Positions 6,708 to 14,200 of a stretch of 16,144 nt of DNA are shown one piece after another. The stretch's first letter is position 1, and every line of letters starts with the position of its first letter. The translations under genes were made by a program, and so were the position numbers. The stretch is from an uncultured Lachnospiraceae bacterium. Its GTDB lineage: Bacteria > Bacillota > Clostridia > Lachnospirales > Lachnospiraceae. The notes beneath the pieces are model-generated. The model searched no databases, was not told the origin of the DNA, and was given only the letters and a program-made list of their open reading frames with translations. The stretch spans positions 1-16,144 of the forward strand of contig CAJTWA010000068.1 in assembly GCA_910580195.1 (NCBI GenBank), in the 5' to 3' direction.

Positions 6708-7697
6708 TCATCCATGCTCTCCTGTCCGTTGGCTTTGGTTTCTTGTATCCGGCCCCTGATGTGCCGGCTGGGCTTGCCCTGAAGATGGCTGGTTCCCGGA
6801 ACCAAAGCCTTGCCCAGTTGGCTGGGCTTGCCCTGAAAATGGCTGCTCTCCGGAATCAAAGCTTTGCCTTGCTGGATGGCTCTGCCCAGCCCCGCTCCCC
6901 GGCCAATCCTTGCCTCTTTGGCTGGATGGCGGCTGCCCAGTTTCTTGGCTTGCCTGCCCTTCCTCTTGGCCTATCCCTGAATTCTGCCCTATTCCTTGGC
7001 CTATCCCTGAATTCTGCCCTATTCCTTGGCCTTCGGACAGCATCTGCCTATTTTTCTGCCCCTCGGATGGTTTCTGCCCAGTCCCTTGGCCTTCGGACAG
7101 CATCTGCCTATTTTTCTGCCCCTCGGATGGTTTCTGCCCGGCTTCTTGGCTTAGCTGGCCCGCAGGGAGCCCATCCTGCTGCCCTTCCTTAGATGCTCCC
7201 CCATTTGGCTGGTTCCCACTGTTTTTCTTCTGGCCTGGCTGCTGCTTGCCAGAGCTTTGGCCTTGGGGCAGCACCTGCCCTTTTACTTTCCCAAGCAAGG
7301 CATCTTCCAGCGCATTTTCTAATTTTGCCTTATGTAACAGGAGCTGCCGGTTTTCCTTTTCCAGTTCAGAAGCTGTCTTTTCACTGCTTTCTGCCTTAAT
7401 CCTTAAGGAAATTAATTCATGCTTTAACTCATAAATCTCCCGGTCTTTCTCTTTTACGTCTTGGTCTAGCTTTTCGGCCTGCTCCCTTGCCTTGAAATAA
7501 TCGTCGGCAATGTTCAGTTCCACTAATGTGGCCTTCATTTCCCCCGGAAAACGGCGGAACTGCTCCATTTCGTCAAATTCATTTATTTTCCCATTGATAT
7601 AATTTGCCACCCGCTGCAAATACTCTTCACTTTCGTAACCGCTTAACGTGTAAATTTTTCCGCCAATCAACACATCGGCGCTGGTTTTCGCTGACAT
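6708..7697 (-). CDS. zapA: ZapA family cell-division protein with repetitive Q/G-rich tail
   Basis: ZapA binds FtsZ in the cytoplasm and promotes bundling of the division ring. The start at 7697 has GGAGAGG about seven bases upstream; a longer frame to 7742 lacks support. Residues 6-75 match the ZapA globular domain (DVLIGGKIYTLSGYESEEYL, then NIADDYFKAREQAEKL). Residues about 76-135 form a charged coiled coil. Residues 140-329 are low complexity, dominated by Gln, Gly, Ser and Pro, and include two exact 19-residue copies beginning GQKPSEGQKNRQ (187 and 207), two GQNSGIGQ units (227, 237) and two 18-residue units (278, 296). Typical ZapA proteins have roughly 80-130 residues, so the tail more than doubles the protein. 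The next gene is the U32 protein after 105 bp. Confidence 0.88.
   Translation of the reverse strand: MSAKTSADVLIGGKIYTLSGYESEEYLQRVANYINGKINEFDEMEQFRRFPGEMKATLVELNIADDYFKAREQAEKLDQDVKEKDREIYELKHELISLRIKAESSEKTASELEKENRQLLLHKAKLENALEDALLGKVKGQVLPQGQSSGKQQPGQKKNSGNQPNGGASKEGQQDGLPAGQLSQEAGQKPSEGQKNRQMLSEGQGTGQKPSEGQKNRQMLSEGQGIGQNSGIGQGIGQNSGIGQEEGQASQETGQPPSSQRGKDWPGSGAGQSHPARQSFDSGEQPFSGQAQPTGQGFGSGNQPSSGQAQPAHQGPDTRNQSQRTGEHG
6766..6873 (-). repeat. Two 54-bp direct repeats in the 3' part of zapA
   Basis: Two adjacent units beginning GGCTGGGCTTGCCCTGAA on the plus strand (6766 and 6820) are similar over most of their 54 bp. They encode 18-residue copies sharing SGQAQP in the minus-strand protein. 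A more degenerate third unit may follow towards the stop codon. Confidence 0.75.
6961..7140 (-). repeat. 30-bp and 60-bp tandem repeats in zapA
   Basis: The segments 7021-7080 and 7081-7140 are 60-bp direct repeats with only three mismatches. Directly beside them 6961-6990 and 6991-7020 form a 30-bp repeat that is identical except at its first few bases. All units are multiples of three and keep the zapA frame open. The near-identity at DNA level suggests recent duplication rather than long-standing protein repeats. Confidence 0.9.
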
Positions 7698-7798
7698 ACT
7701 TTTTCCTCTCCTGCCTTGGCCTGCCATTCCTTCTGGCTGCAACGGAAAAGCCGGGCCATCAAATATTCTGGGATTTTGGCTTCCCTGCCATTTTCTCC

Positions 7799-7826
7799 AT
7801 TATAACTGATTTCCATGGAAAAACAA
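7799..7826 (-). promoter_or_regulatory. Promoter for the zapA-U32-rodA-pbpA block, with palindrome in the spacer
   Basis: On the minus strand a consensus TATAAT (7799-7804) lies 16 bases after TTGTTT (7821-7826). A perfect 12-base palindrome, TTTCCATGGAAA (7810-7821), fills most of the spacer and could be an operator. The predicted transcript starts near 7792 and leaves a leader of about 95 nt before zapA. The -35 match is weak, so activity may need an activator. Confidence 0.5.
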
Positions 7827-7829
7827 ACA

Positions 7830-8822
7830 CTATTTTGAAATTCCAAAATGTTTATAAGAAAAATCGGTGGCAACCCTGCCTTTGGGCGTCCGGTTGATAA
7901 AGCCATTTTTTACCAGATATGGCTCATATACGTCCTCAATCGTCCCAGCGTCCTCCCCCAAGGAGGCAGCTAAAGTGTCCAGCCCTACCGGGCCCCCTTG
8001 GAACTTTTCAATCATAGCCATGATGATATTCCGGTCATTCTGGTCCAGCCCATATTTGTCCACTTCCAGCAAATCCAGCGCAAATACGGCTACTTCCATG
8101 GTAATTTTCCCATCGTATTTTACCTGTGCAAAATCCCTCACACGCTTCAGCAGGCGGTTGGCAAGCCTTGGGGTGCCCCTTGAGCGCCTTGCCAGCTCAA
8201 ATGCCCCTTCCTCCGTGATTTCTACTTCAAGTTTCTTGGCAGAATGGAGGATAATGGTCTTTAGTTCCTCTGGGTTGTAAAATTCCAGATGGTGCACCAC
8301 CCCGAACCGGTCCCTTAAGGGGGCGGACAAAAGCCCTGCCCGGGTCGTGGCCCCTACCAAAGTAAAATGGGGCAAATCCAGACGGATGGACCGGGCGGTG
8401 GCGCCTTTCCCAATCATAATGTCAATTACATAGTCTTCCATGGCAGGGTAAAGCACCTCTTCTACTTGGCGGTTCAGGCGGTGAATCTCATCCACAAAAA
8501 GGATGTCCCCTTCCTGCAGGCCGCTTAAGATAGCTGCCATTTCCCCGGGCTTTCCGATGGCAGGGCCTGAGGTTATCTTCATGTGCACGCCCATTTCATT
8601 GGCAATAATCCCTGCCAGCGTAGTCTTGCCAAGCCCCGGGGGGCCGTAGAACAGCACATGGTCTAAGGATTCCCCCCGCTGCTTGGCTGCTTCGATATAT
8701 ACCTTCAGCGTTTTCTTGGCTTTTTCCTGCCCGATGTATTCTGCCAGCTTCTGGGGGCGCAGGCTGGTTTCTATTTTCAGGTCTTCTTCCTGAATCTGGG
8801 TAGAAATGACACGTTTTTCCAT
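7830..8822 (-). CDS. ruvB: Holliday junction branch migration helicase RuvB
   Basis: This 330-residue AAA+ ATPase is the motor that, with RuvA, drives branch migration of Holliday junctions during recombinational repair. Visible motifs are Walker A GPPGLGKT (60-67), Walker B ILFVDE (107-112) followed by IHR, sensor 1 GATTRAG (157-163), the arginine-finger segment LRDRFG (169-174), and the C-terminal winged-helix region ending in GRVATDFSYKHFG. Length is normal and nothing is missing. AAAGGAAA lies just upstream of the chosen ATG. The gene follows ruvA by 58 bp, the usual ruvAB arrangement; ruvC is absent here, as expected for Firmicutes, which use RecU or other resolvases. Confidence 0.98.
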   Translation of the reverse strand: MEKRVISTQIQEEDLKIETSLRPQKLAEYIGQEKAKKTLKVYIEAAKQRGESLDHVLFYGPPGLGKTTLAGIIANEMGVHMKITSGPAIGKPGEMAAILSGLQEGDILFVDEIHRLNRQVEEVLYPAMEDYVIDIMIGKGATARSIRLDLPHFTLVGATTRAGLLSAPLRDRFGVVHHLEFYNPEELKTIILHSAKKLEVEITEEGAFELARRSRGTPRLANRLLKRVRDFAQVKYDGKITMEVAVFALDLLEVDKYGLDQNDRNIIMAMIEKFQGGPVGLDTLAASLGEDAGTIEDVYEPYLVKNGFINRTPKGRVATDFSYKHFGISK

Positions 8823-8880
8823 GGGTGTTTCCTTTCTGTCTATGTTTCAGCATACATGCCATAAGTTTCGGGTTATGCGG

Positions 8881-9492
8881 TTATAAAAATGACATCTGCT
8901 TTAAGGCGCATTTCAAGATTTCCTCTACGGCCATATCAACCGATGGCTCTACGCTGTTTACAGCCTTTAAGGCTTCGGAAGGGGAATAGCCTAGCGCAGC
9001 CAGCGCCTGTACTGCTTCGCTCTTTGCCCCGGAAAGGGAATTTGCCTGTTCTGGGGCTGCGGCGGCCATGTTTTGCTCTAGTACATCTTCTAACTTTAAC
9101 TTGTCCTTTAACTCAAGGATTAAACGCTTGGCCGTCTTGCTGCCAATCCCCGGCGCCTTGGAAATGGCTTTTACATCCTCCCCAAGCACTGCAAACCGCA
9201 GGTCGTCCGGGGACATCACGGCCAGAACTGCCAGTGCGCCTTTGGGGCCTATGCCGCTGACGCCTAGAAGCAGCTTGAAGATGGTAAGGCCATCCCGGGT
9301 GAGGAACCCATACAGTTCCATTCGTTCCTCTTTTACATGAAGGTAAGTATAGACTTTAACCGTCTGGCCGGTCCCGCCAAAATTCCCTGCCATGCCCGCC
9401 GGGATATGGATGTTGTAGCCAATGTTGTTCACTTCCACTACAATGGTATCTTCTGAAACCTCAACCAGTTCACCTTTCAGGTAAGAATACAT
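8881..9492 (-). CDS. ruvA: Holliday junction branch migration protein RuvA
   Basis: RuvA forms tetramers that hold the four-way junction open and load RuvB. The 203-residue product shows the N-terminal OB fold (about 1-63, starting MYSYLKGELVEV), two helix-hairpin-helix motifs (GVSGIGPKGAL at 77-87 and APGIGSKTAKRL at 113-124), an acidic flexible linker (about 135-155) and a C-terminal RuvB-binding domain (about 156-203). Length matches the family. AAAGGAGG is four to five bases from the ATG. The upstream region holds three palindromes described separately, which may make the operon conditionally expressed. Confidence 0.98.
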   Translation of the reverse strand: MYSYLKGELVEVSEDTIVVEVNNIGYNIHIPAGMAGNFGGTGQTVKVYTYLHVKEERMELYGFLTRDGLTIFKLLLGVSGIGPKGALAVLAVMSPDDLRFAVLGEDVKAISKAPGIGSKTAKRLILELKDKLKLEDVLEQNMAAAAPEQANSLSGAKSEAVQALAALGYSPSEALKAVNSVEPSVDMAVEEILKCALKQMSFL

Positions 9493-9517
9493 GATGCCTC
9501 CTTTCGTTTCACAGCCT

Positions 9518-9576
9518 AGTGCACTGCCTGAATATAACCCAGCTAGTACACTAGCACTTTATCCGGTCAGTGCACT
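9518..9576 (-). promoter_or_regulatory. Three AGTGCACT-type palindromes upstream of ruvAB
   Basis: AGTGCACT occurs at 9518-9525 and 9569-9576, and AGTACACT at 9545-9552, the last extended to arms GCTAGT / ACTAGC. Centre spacings are 27 and 24 bp. A possible minus-strand -10, TATATT (9531-9536), lies between the first two sites, which places one palindrome at the start of transcription and another in the spacer; the matching -35 is poor. The layout suggests operator sites for a dimeric regulator. The motif does not resemble the GAAC-N4-GTTC SOS box usual in Gram-positive bacteria. Confidence 0.45.
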
Positions 9577-9649
9577 ATCTCTACAGCGGGCAGCAATATA
9601 GAAATCCTTGGACTGCCTGTGTATTGAAAAGCAAAAGCCCATTGCGGTA

Positions 9650-11113
9650 CTAAGAGCCCTGCGGGAATTCTGCCGCTTCACCATAAAAATAAAACCCTTT
9701 ACATTCCTTCAGCTTCACAGGCAGGATTTTCCCTACCATATCGCTGGTCCCGGGCAGGTGTACGACAAAATTCCCGCTTAAACGCCCGGTTACCAGCGTA
9801 TTGTCCTGCCCATTCACCTCTTCTACCAGAACAGGCTCAACCTTCCCGGTTAGGGCTTTGGCTTTCTGGGCGGCAATCTCCTGTACTTCCTTCAGAAGGC
9901 GCTGGAACCTGTCCTTTACCACGCTTTCCGGCACTTGCCCCTCCATCGCTGCTGCCGGGGTCCCGGTCCGCTTGGAGTAAATAAAGGTAAATGCACTGTC
10001 GAACCGGACTTTCTGCACCACGTCCATGGTTTCCATGAAATCCTCTTCGGTTTCCCCCGGGAACCCTACAATGATGTCCGTGGTCAATGCAATGTCCGGT
10101 ACTGCAAGGCGCAGCTTTTCCACTAGCGCAAGATACTGTTCTTTGCCATACTGGCGGTTCATTTCCTTTAGGACGCGGCTGCTCCCGGACTGGAGGGGTA
10201 GGTGGAGGTGCCTGCATATCTTTTTCGAATTCCCCATGGCTTCTATCAGCTCATCGGACAAATCCTTCGGATGGGAGGTCATAAAACGGATGCGTTCAAT
10301 ACCTTCGATTTTCTCAATCTTTTTCAATAATTGCGCAAAAGTTATGGGTTCTTTTAAGTTCTTTCCATAGGAATTGACGTTTTGTCCCAACAGCATTACT
10401 TCCACAACCCCGTCATTTGCCAGACATTCGATTTCATGGAGGATGTCCTCCGGCCTCCGGCTGCGCTCCCGGCCGCGCACATAAGGCACAATGCAGTAAC
10501 TGCAGAAATTGTTGCAGCCGAACATAATATTAATTCCTGATTTAAAAAAGTATTTCCGTTCCGCTGGCAAATCTTCTACGATTTTGTCCGTGCCCTCCCA
10601 AATATCAATGAGCATCCCCTGCTGCCCATAGGAGGCCGCTAATAATTCTGCAAACTTGTAAATATTGTGGGTGCCAAATACTAAATCCACAAAAGGGTAG
10701 CTCTTTTTTATTTTCTCAATGACTTCCGGCTCCTGCATCATGCAGCCGCACAATGCAATTTTCTTGTGTGGATTGCGCTTCTTGGAACCGTTCAGGTAGC
10801 CAAGCCGCCCCCAGACCTTGTTGTTGGCATTTTCCCGGACTGTGCAGGTGTTGTAAATGACAAAGTCTGCTTCTTCGCTGCCTGCCTCTTCATACCCTAC
10901 TGTTTCCAGAATTCCGGACAGCTTTTCCGAATCCCGTGCATTCATCTGGCAGCCAAAGGTCTGGGTAAAAAAAGTGGGGCGGCGGCTGTGCTCCTGCTCA
11001 AATGCCTGCACCCATTGCTGGCATTTTGCCATAAAATAGTATTGGCGTGCTGGTTCCTCTGTGGGAGGTTCCAGATGCAAATTTATGTTGTTTAAATCAA
11101 TTCCTTGATACAT
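9650..11113 (-). CDS. miaB: tRNA-2-methylthio-N6-dimethylallyladenosine synthase MiaB
   Basis: MiaB is a radical-SAM methylthiotransferase that adds a methylthio group to i6A37 of tRNAs, using two iron-sulfur clusters. The start at 11113 gives 487 residues and is preceded by AAAAGGAAAC; upstream in-frame starts at TTG 11146 and ATG 11134 are less likely. The N-terminal methylthiotransferase domain carries C55 (QTFGCQMN), C90 (NTCTVRENA) and C124 (LCGCMMQ). The radical-SAM cluster motif is C200-NNF-C204-SY-C207. A C-terminal TRAM domain covers about 415-487. The motif spelling QTFGCQMN and full set of domains favour MiaB over MtaB or RimO. The extra N-terminal stretch (about 45 residues) before the first domain is usual in clostridial MiaB. 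Confidence 0.96.
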   Translation of the reverse strand: MYQGIDLNNINLHLEPPTEEPARQYYFMAKCQQWVQAFEQEHSRRPTFFTQTFGCQMNARDSEKLSGILETVGYEEAGSEEADFVIYNTCTVRENANNKVWGRLGYLNGSKKRNPHKKIALCGCMMQEPEVIEKIKKSYPFVDLVFGTHNIYKFAELLAASYGQQGMLIDIWEGTDKIVEDLPAERKYFFKSGINIMFGCNNFCSYCIVPYVRGRERSRRPEDILHEIECLANDGVVEVMLLGQNVNSYGKNLKEPITFAQLLKKIEKIEGIERIRFMTSHPKDLSDELIEAMGNSKKICRHLHLPLQSGSSRVLKEMNRQYGKEQYLALVEKLRLAVPDIALTTDIIVGFPGETEEDFMETMDVVQKVRFDSAFTFIYSKRTGTPAAAMEGQVPESVVKDRFQRLLKEVQEIAAQKAKALTGKVEPVLVEEVNGQDNTLVTGRLSGNFVVHLPGTSDMVGKILPVKLKECKGFYFYGEAAEFPQGS

Positions 11114-11137
11114 GTTTCTTAGTTTCCTTTTCATTAT

Positions 11138-11167
11138 ATTGTACAATTTTTATGGAAATAAGTTTAA
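11138..11167 (-). promoter_or_regulatory. Possible promoter for miaB
   Basis: On the minus strand TTAAAC (11162-11167) and TACAAT (11138-11143) are 18 bases apart in an AT-rich stretch; TATAAT overlaps just downstream (11133-11138) but would start transcription inside the ribosome binding site. Because a terminator for the preceding gene lies at about 11250-11294, some promoter is expected here. The exact boxes are uncertain. Confidence 0.3.
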
Positions 11168-11247
11168 GACCGTACAGCTTTCTTGTTTCAGCGGAGTACT
11201 CGTTTCTTTTTATATTGATCGTGCCATACCGATATAACTTCTTCTGG

Positions 11248-11294
11248 AAAAGGCGAACCCCCGAATGTACCGTAAATACTTCCGGGAGTCCGCC
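11248..11294 (-). terminator. Strong terminator after the phosphofructokinase gene
   Basis: A stem of about 14 pairs with a single bulge joins 11280-11294 with 11252-11265 (GGCG...GGAA with TTCG...CGCC on the minus strand), with a 14-base loop. On the minus strand TTTT follows; on the plus strand TTTTTT follows (11295-11300), so it can work in both directions. It lies about 45 bp after the kinase stop codon. Confidence 0.85.
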
Positions 11295-11337
11295 TTTTTT
11301 GCACTACATAGGCATTTCCTCTTTTTTCCAGCTTATC

Positions 11338-12585
11338 CTAAAGCTGTTCCTGAAATCCCGGCTTATACAGATGGCGCGGGATTCCGTCTACCATAACTGG
11401 TGATACATCGCCCTGAATCAGCGGTTTTACATAAGTTACAAATTCGTCGGTGACATATGTGCCATCCTTTGTTACCCAGCTTCTTGGCACCAGTTTCTCG
11501 TCATTTGCAATCTTATGCACATCTTTGACTGCAGTTGTGCTCTGGTATGGGTCATCGGAAATCCTCTCCAGCACCACCATCTTCCCAGTGTCGCCTTCGT
11601 CTGCCGCCTTCACAGCAGCGCCGCCCACCTGATATGCCTCCAAAATATCCACACGTGATGCAGAATGGGATGCAGAACGCTGTAAGGTGCTCAGCTCAAT
11701 GGCACGGGTCTTGCAGCCGATTTCCCCTGCTACAAAGTTTGCCAAATATGCTGCCGTGCCGGAAAGCTGCTTATGGCCGAACGCATCCACAAAATCCACG
11801 CTGTTCCCAAGCTCGCATACATATTTCCCCTCTGCTACCTTAATGCCTTCCGAAACTGCTACTACCACGGAAGATTTCTTTTCCAGCAGCTTGCGGATTT
11901 TCTCAAGGAACTTGTCAATATCGAACTCTAATTCAGGCAGGTAAATCAGGTCTGGGCCTGTGCTGTCCTCGCCTTTTGCCAAAGCTGCCGCGCCTGTCAG
12001 CCAGCCAGCATTACGCCCCATAATCTCAATAATGGTAACTAAGCCCTTCTCATACTCCAAGCAGAAGCTGTCGCAGATAATTTCCTTTACGGAAGTCCCA
12101 ATGTATTTTGCAGCGCTCCCGTAGCCCGGCGTATGGTCTGTCAGCGCCAAGTCATTGTCAATGGTCTTGGGGCATCCGATAAACCGCACTGTCTGCCCGG
12201 TGATAATCGCATAATCGGACAATTTCTTAATGGTATCCATGGAATCATTTCCGCCGATGTAAATAAATGCTTCTATGTCAAGCTTTTCCAAAATCTCAAA
12301 AATCTTCTCATAAACTCCCATATCCTCATGGATTTCCGGCAGTTTATACCGGCAAGAGCCCAGATATGCAGCCGGCGTACGCTTCAAAAGCTCTGCATCC
12401 AGCTCATTTGTGATATGCTCGGAAAGGTCAATGTACCGCTCCTGAAGAAGCCCTTGGATCCCGTGCAGCATCCCATAGACCTTATTTGCCCCACGGTCTT
12501 TGGCTGTACGGTATACCCCAGCAAGGCTGGAATTGATGGCCGCAGTCGGCCCCCCTGATTGTCCCACAATAACGTTGCGTTTCAT
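11338..12585 (-). CDS. pfp: 6-phosphofructokinase, pyrophosphate-dependent type
   Basis: This enzyme phosphorylates fructose 6-phosphate to the 1,6-bisphosphate in glycolysis. The start at 12585 has GGAGG nine bases upstream and gives 415 residues; the frame extends further but without a site. The N-terminal nucleotide/phosphate loop VGQSGGPTAAIN (7-18), GGNDS (111-115), PKTIDND (139-145, catalytic base D143) and IEIMGRNAGW (186-195) are clear. The Asp at position 114 and Lys at 140 replace the two glycines of ATP-dependent enzymes, the known signature of pyrophosphate as phosphoryl donor, which makes the reaction reversible. It is larger than the 320-residue bacterial ATP enzyme. It has its own promoter and terminator, so it is a single-gene unit. 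Confidence 0.93.
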   Translation of the reverse strand: MKRNVIVGQSGGPTAAINSSLAGVYRTAKDRGANKVYGMLHGIQGLLQERYIDLSEHITNELDAELLKRTPAAYLGSCRYKLPEIHEDMGVYEKIFEILEKLDIEAFIYIGGNDSMDTIKKLSDYAIITGQTVRFIGCPKTIDNDLALTDHTPGYGSAAKYIGTSVKEIICDSFCLEYEKGLVTIIEIMGRNAGWLTGAAALAKGEDSTGPDLIYLPELEFDIDKFLEKIRKLLEKKSSVVVAVSEGIKVAEGKYVCELGNSVDFVDAFGHKQLSGTAAYLANFVAGEIGCKTRAIELSTLQRSASHSASRVDILEAYQVGGAAVKAADEGDTGKMVVLERISDDPYQSTTAVKDVHKIANDEKLVPRSWVTKDGTYVTDEFVTYVKPLIQGDVSPVMVDGIPRHLYKPGFQEQL

Positions 12586-12628
12586 ATGTACACCTCCAAA
12601 TTTTATTTTACGCAAACTCGTAATGTAT

Positions 12629-12657
12629 ATTATACCAAAGAAATTGGTTATGTACAA
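12629..12657 (-). promoter_or_regulatory. Promoter of the phosphofructokinase gene
   Basis: On the minus strand TTGTAC (12652-12657) and consensus TATAAT (12629-12634) are 17 bases apart, and the -10 is preceded by TGG, giving an extended -10. The predicted start is near 12622, with a leader of about 37 nt containing the GGAGG site. Confidence 0.75.
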
Positions 12658-12676
12658 GTTTTTCTTTCGTATAGTC

Positions 12677-14038
12677 CTAAAATTTTAATTTATTGCCATT
12701 TTCTGTGATTTTACAAATGCTGCCCCGCATCCACAAAAACGCCCCAACACAGATTACCACAGACAGCAGGGACCCTCCCGGCGCGGCAAGCCCCATAGGG
12801 AACAAAGTTTGCGGAAAATATGCTGACGTAAAATAAGCCCCGGGTATGCGCACGCATACAATCGACAGGAAATTATGCAAAAATGAAATCCCCGACATCC
12901 CATATGCGCAGAAATACCCGCTAAAACTGAAATGCACCCCTGCAAACAGGCAATCCCAGATATACCCCCGCAAATACTGCCCGCCAGAGAGGATAACCTG
13001 TGCATCCCCAGTAAAAATGCCTACGATTGGCTCTGCAGCAAACTGTACCAAGACAGACACCACAAACCCAAACCCTACCGTTATCTGCACCGCATACCAA
13101 AGCGTACGTGCCGCCCGCCCATGCTGCCCTGCCCCGATATTCTGCGCAGAGAGGGCGGAAACCGTGGAAAGCATGGTGGATGGGACTAAGAATACTACCC
13201 CAATGATTTTTTCCACAATCCCTACCGCAGCGGCGTCGTTCAGCCCCCTCTGGTTGGCAATCACTGTAATCACAATAAATGCAATCTGGATGAACCCATC
13301 CTGCAATGCAACGGGGATGCCGATTTTCAGTATCTGCCCCATGATTTGCGGCTGCGGCCTGATATGGCGTTTTTTCAGGGAAATCCCCGTTTTTCCCCGG
13401 AAAATGGCAGCCAATGATACTGCTACGCTGATGGTCTGGGACAACGTAGTCCCCAGCGCCGCCCCGGCCGCCCCCATATGGAAGGCCCCTATCAGCAGGT
13501 AATCCAGCGCAATGTTTGCCCCGCAGGCAACTGCAATAAAATACATGGGGCTTTTGGAATCCCCCAGCCCCCGGAATATGGAACTGATAATATTATATGC
13601 CGTAATAAAGGGGATGCCCAAAAAACAGATGGTAAGGTAAGATACCGTCCCGGAAACTGCCTCCTTTGGGGTTGCCATCACCCCCACAATCTGCCCCACA
13701 AATGCCAGCAGCAAAACAGTAGCAGCTACGGATACCCCCATGAACAATACAGCCGTATTGCCCACTGCAGCCGCAGCCTGTTCCTGCTGTTTTCCCCCGA
13801 CAGCCTTCCCAATTGTCACGGTAGAGCCCATAGCCAGCCCCACTACCATAACAGTCAGCATATGCATGGCCTGGCTCCCAATGGAAACCGCCGTGATTTG
13901 GGCTACCCCGTTAAATTGCCCAATAATGTACAAATCTGCCATCCCATACAGGGTCTGTAAAAAGTAAGAAAGCAGGTATGGCAGTGAAAAATATAGGATA
14001 TTTTTTGCCACGCTGCCAGATGTTAAATTTCTTTCCAT
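12677..14038 (-). CDS. MATE family efflux transporter
   Basis: This 453-residue inner-membrane protein has about twelve hydrophobic segments arranged as two similar halves, as in MATE drug/sodium (or proton) antiporters. The N-terminal signature around residues 14-40 (YFSLPYLLSYFLQTLYGMAD) and the second-half segment IGIPVALQDGFIQIAF match the family. The start at 14038 is chosen because AAGGGG lies nine bases upstream and family members begin with a similar short charged segment; an ATG at 14056 has no site. The substrate cannot be predicted; candidates include cationic drugs, flavins or metabolites. It is transcribed from its own promoter, and no clear terminator is seen before the phosphofructokinase promoter. 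Confidence 0.92.
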   Translation of the reverse strand: MERNLTSGSVAKNILYFSLPYLLSYFLQTLYGMADLYIIGQFNGVAQITAVSIGSQAMHMLTVMVVGLAMGSTVTIGKAVGGKQQEQAAAAVGNTAVLFMGVSVAATVLLLAFVGQIVGVMATPKEAVSGTVSYLTICFLGIPFITAYNIISSIFRGLGDSKSPMYFIAVACGANIALDYLLIGAFHMGAAGAALGTTLSQTISVAVSLAAIFRGKTGISLKKRHIRPQPQIMGQILKIGIPVALQDGFIQIAFIVITVIANQRGLNDAAAVGIVEKIIGVVFLVPSTMLSTVSALSAQNIGAGQHGRAARTLWYAVQITVGFGFVVSVLVQFAAEPIVGIFTGDAQVILSGGQYLRGYIWDCLFAGVHFSFSGYFCAYGMSGISFLHNFLSIVCVRIPGAYFTSAYFPQTLFPMGLAAPGGSLLSVVICVGAFLWMRGSICKITENGNKLKF

Positions 14039-14135
14039 GATGGATTGCCCCTTCATTATGCCAAACTTATCTTCTTTGTATCATGGTATAGGATATCTTT
14101 CATAAGAAAAACCACTTTCACCTCACCACTTCCCT

Positions 14136-14144
14136 ATTATACCA
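14136..14144 (-). promoter_or_regulatory. Extended -10 promoter for the MATE gene
   Basis: TGGTATAAT on the minus strand (14136-14144) is a consensus extended -10 element. The region 17 bases upstream has only a poor -35 match, which extended -10 promoters tolerate. The start is predicted near 14129, leaving a leader of about 90 nt before the MATE start codon. Confidence 0.5.
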
Positions 14145-14200
14145 CATCTTTCCTCCTTGCTTTGAAAATTTTTTTATTTGGAAATTATTTTTCTGCCATT

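Noticed and set aside
6961..7140. CRISPR-like regular repeats
   Set aside because: Units are directly adjacent without unique spacers and keep the zapA reading frame, so they are coding tandem repeats.
6743..7434. Long plus-strand frames opposite zapA, rich in Cys, Pro, Ser and Leu
   Set aside because: They are antisense shadows of the Gln/Gly-rich repeats; the repeats are multiples of three so all frames stay open.
12586..12657. Longer phosphofructokinase start at 12657
   Set aside because: The extension would cover the promoter, and GGAGG directly precedes the ATG at 12585, which matches the family's start.
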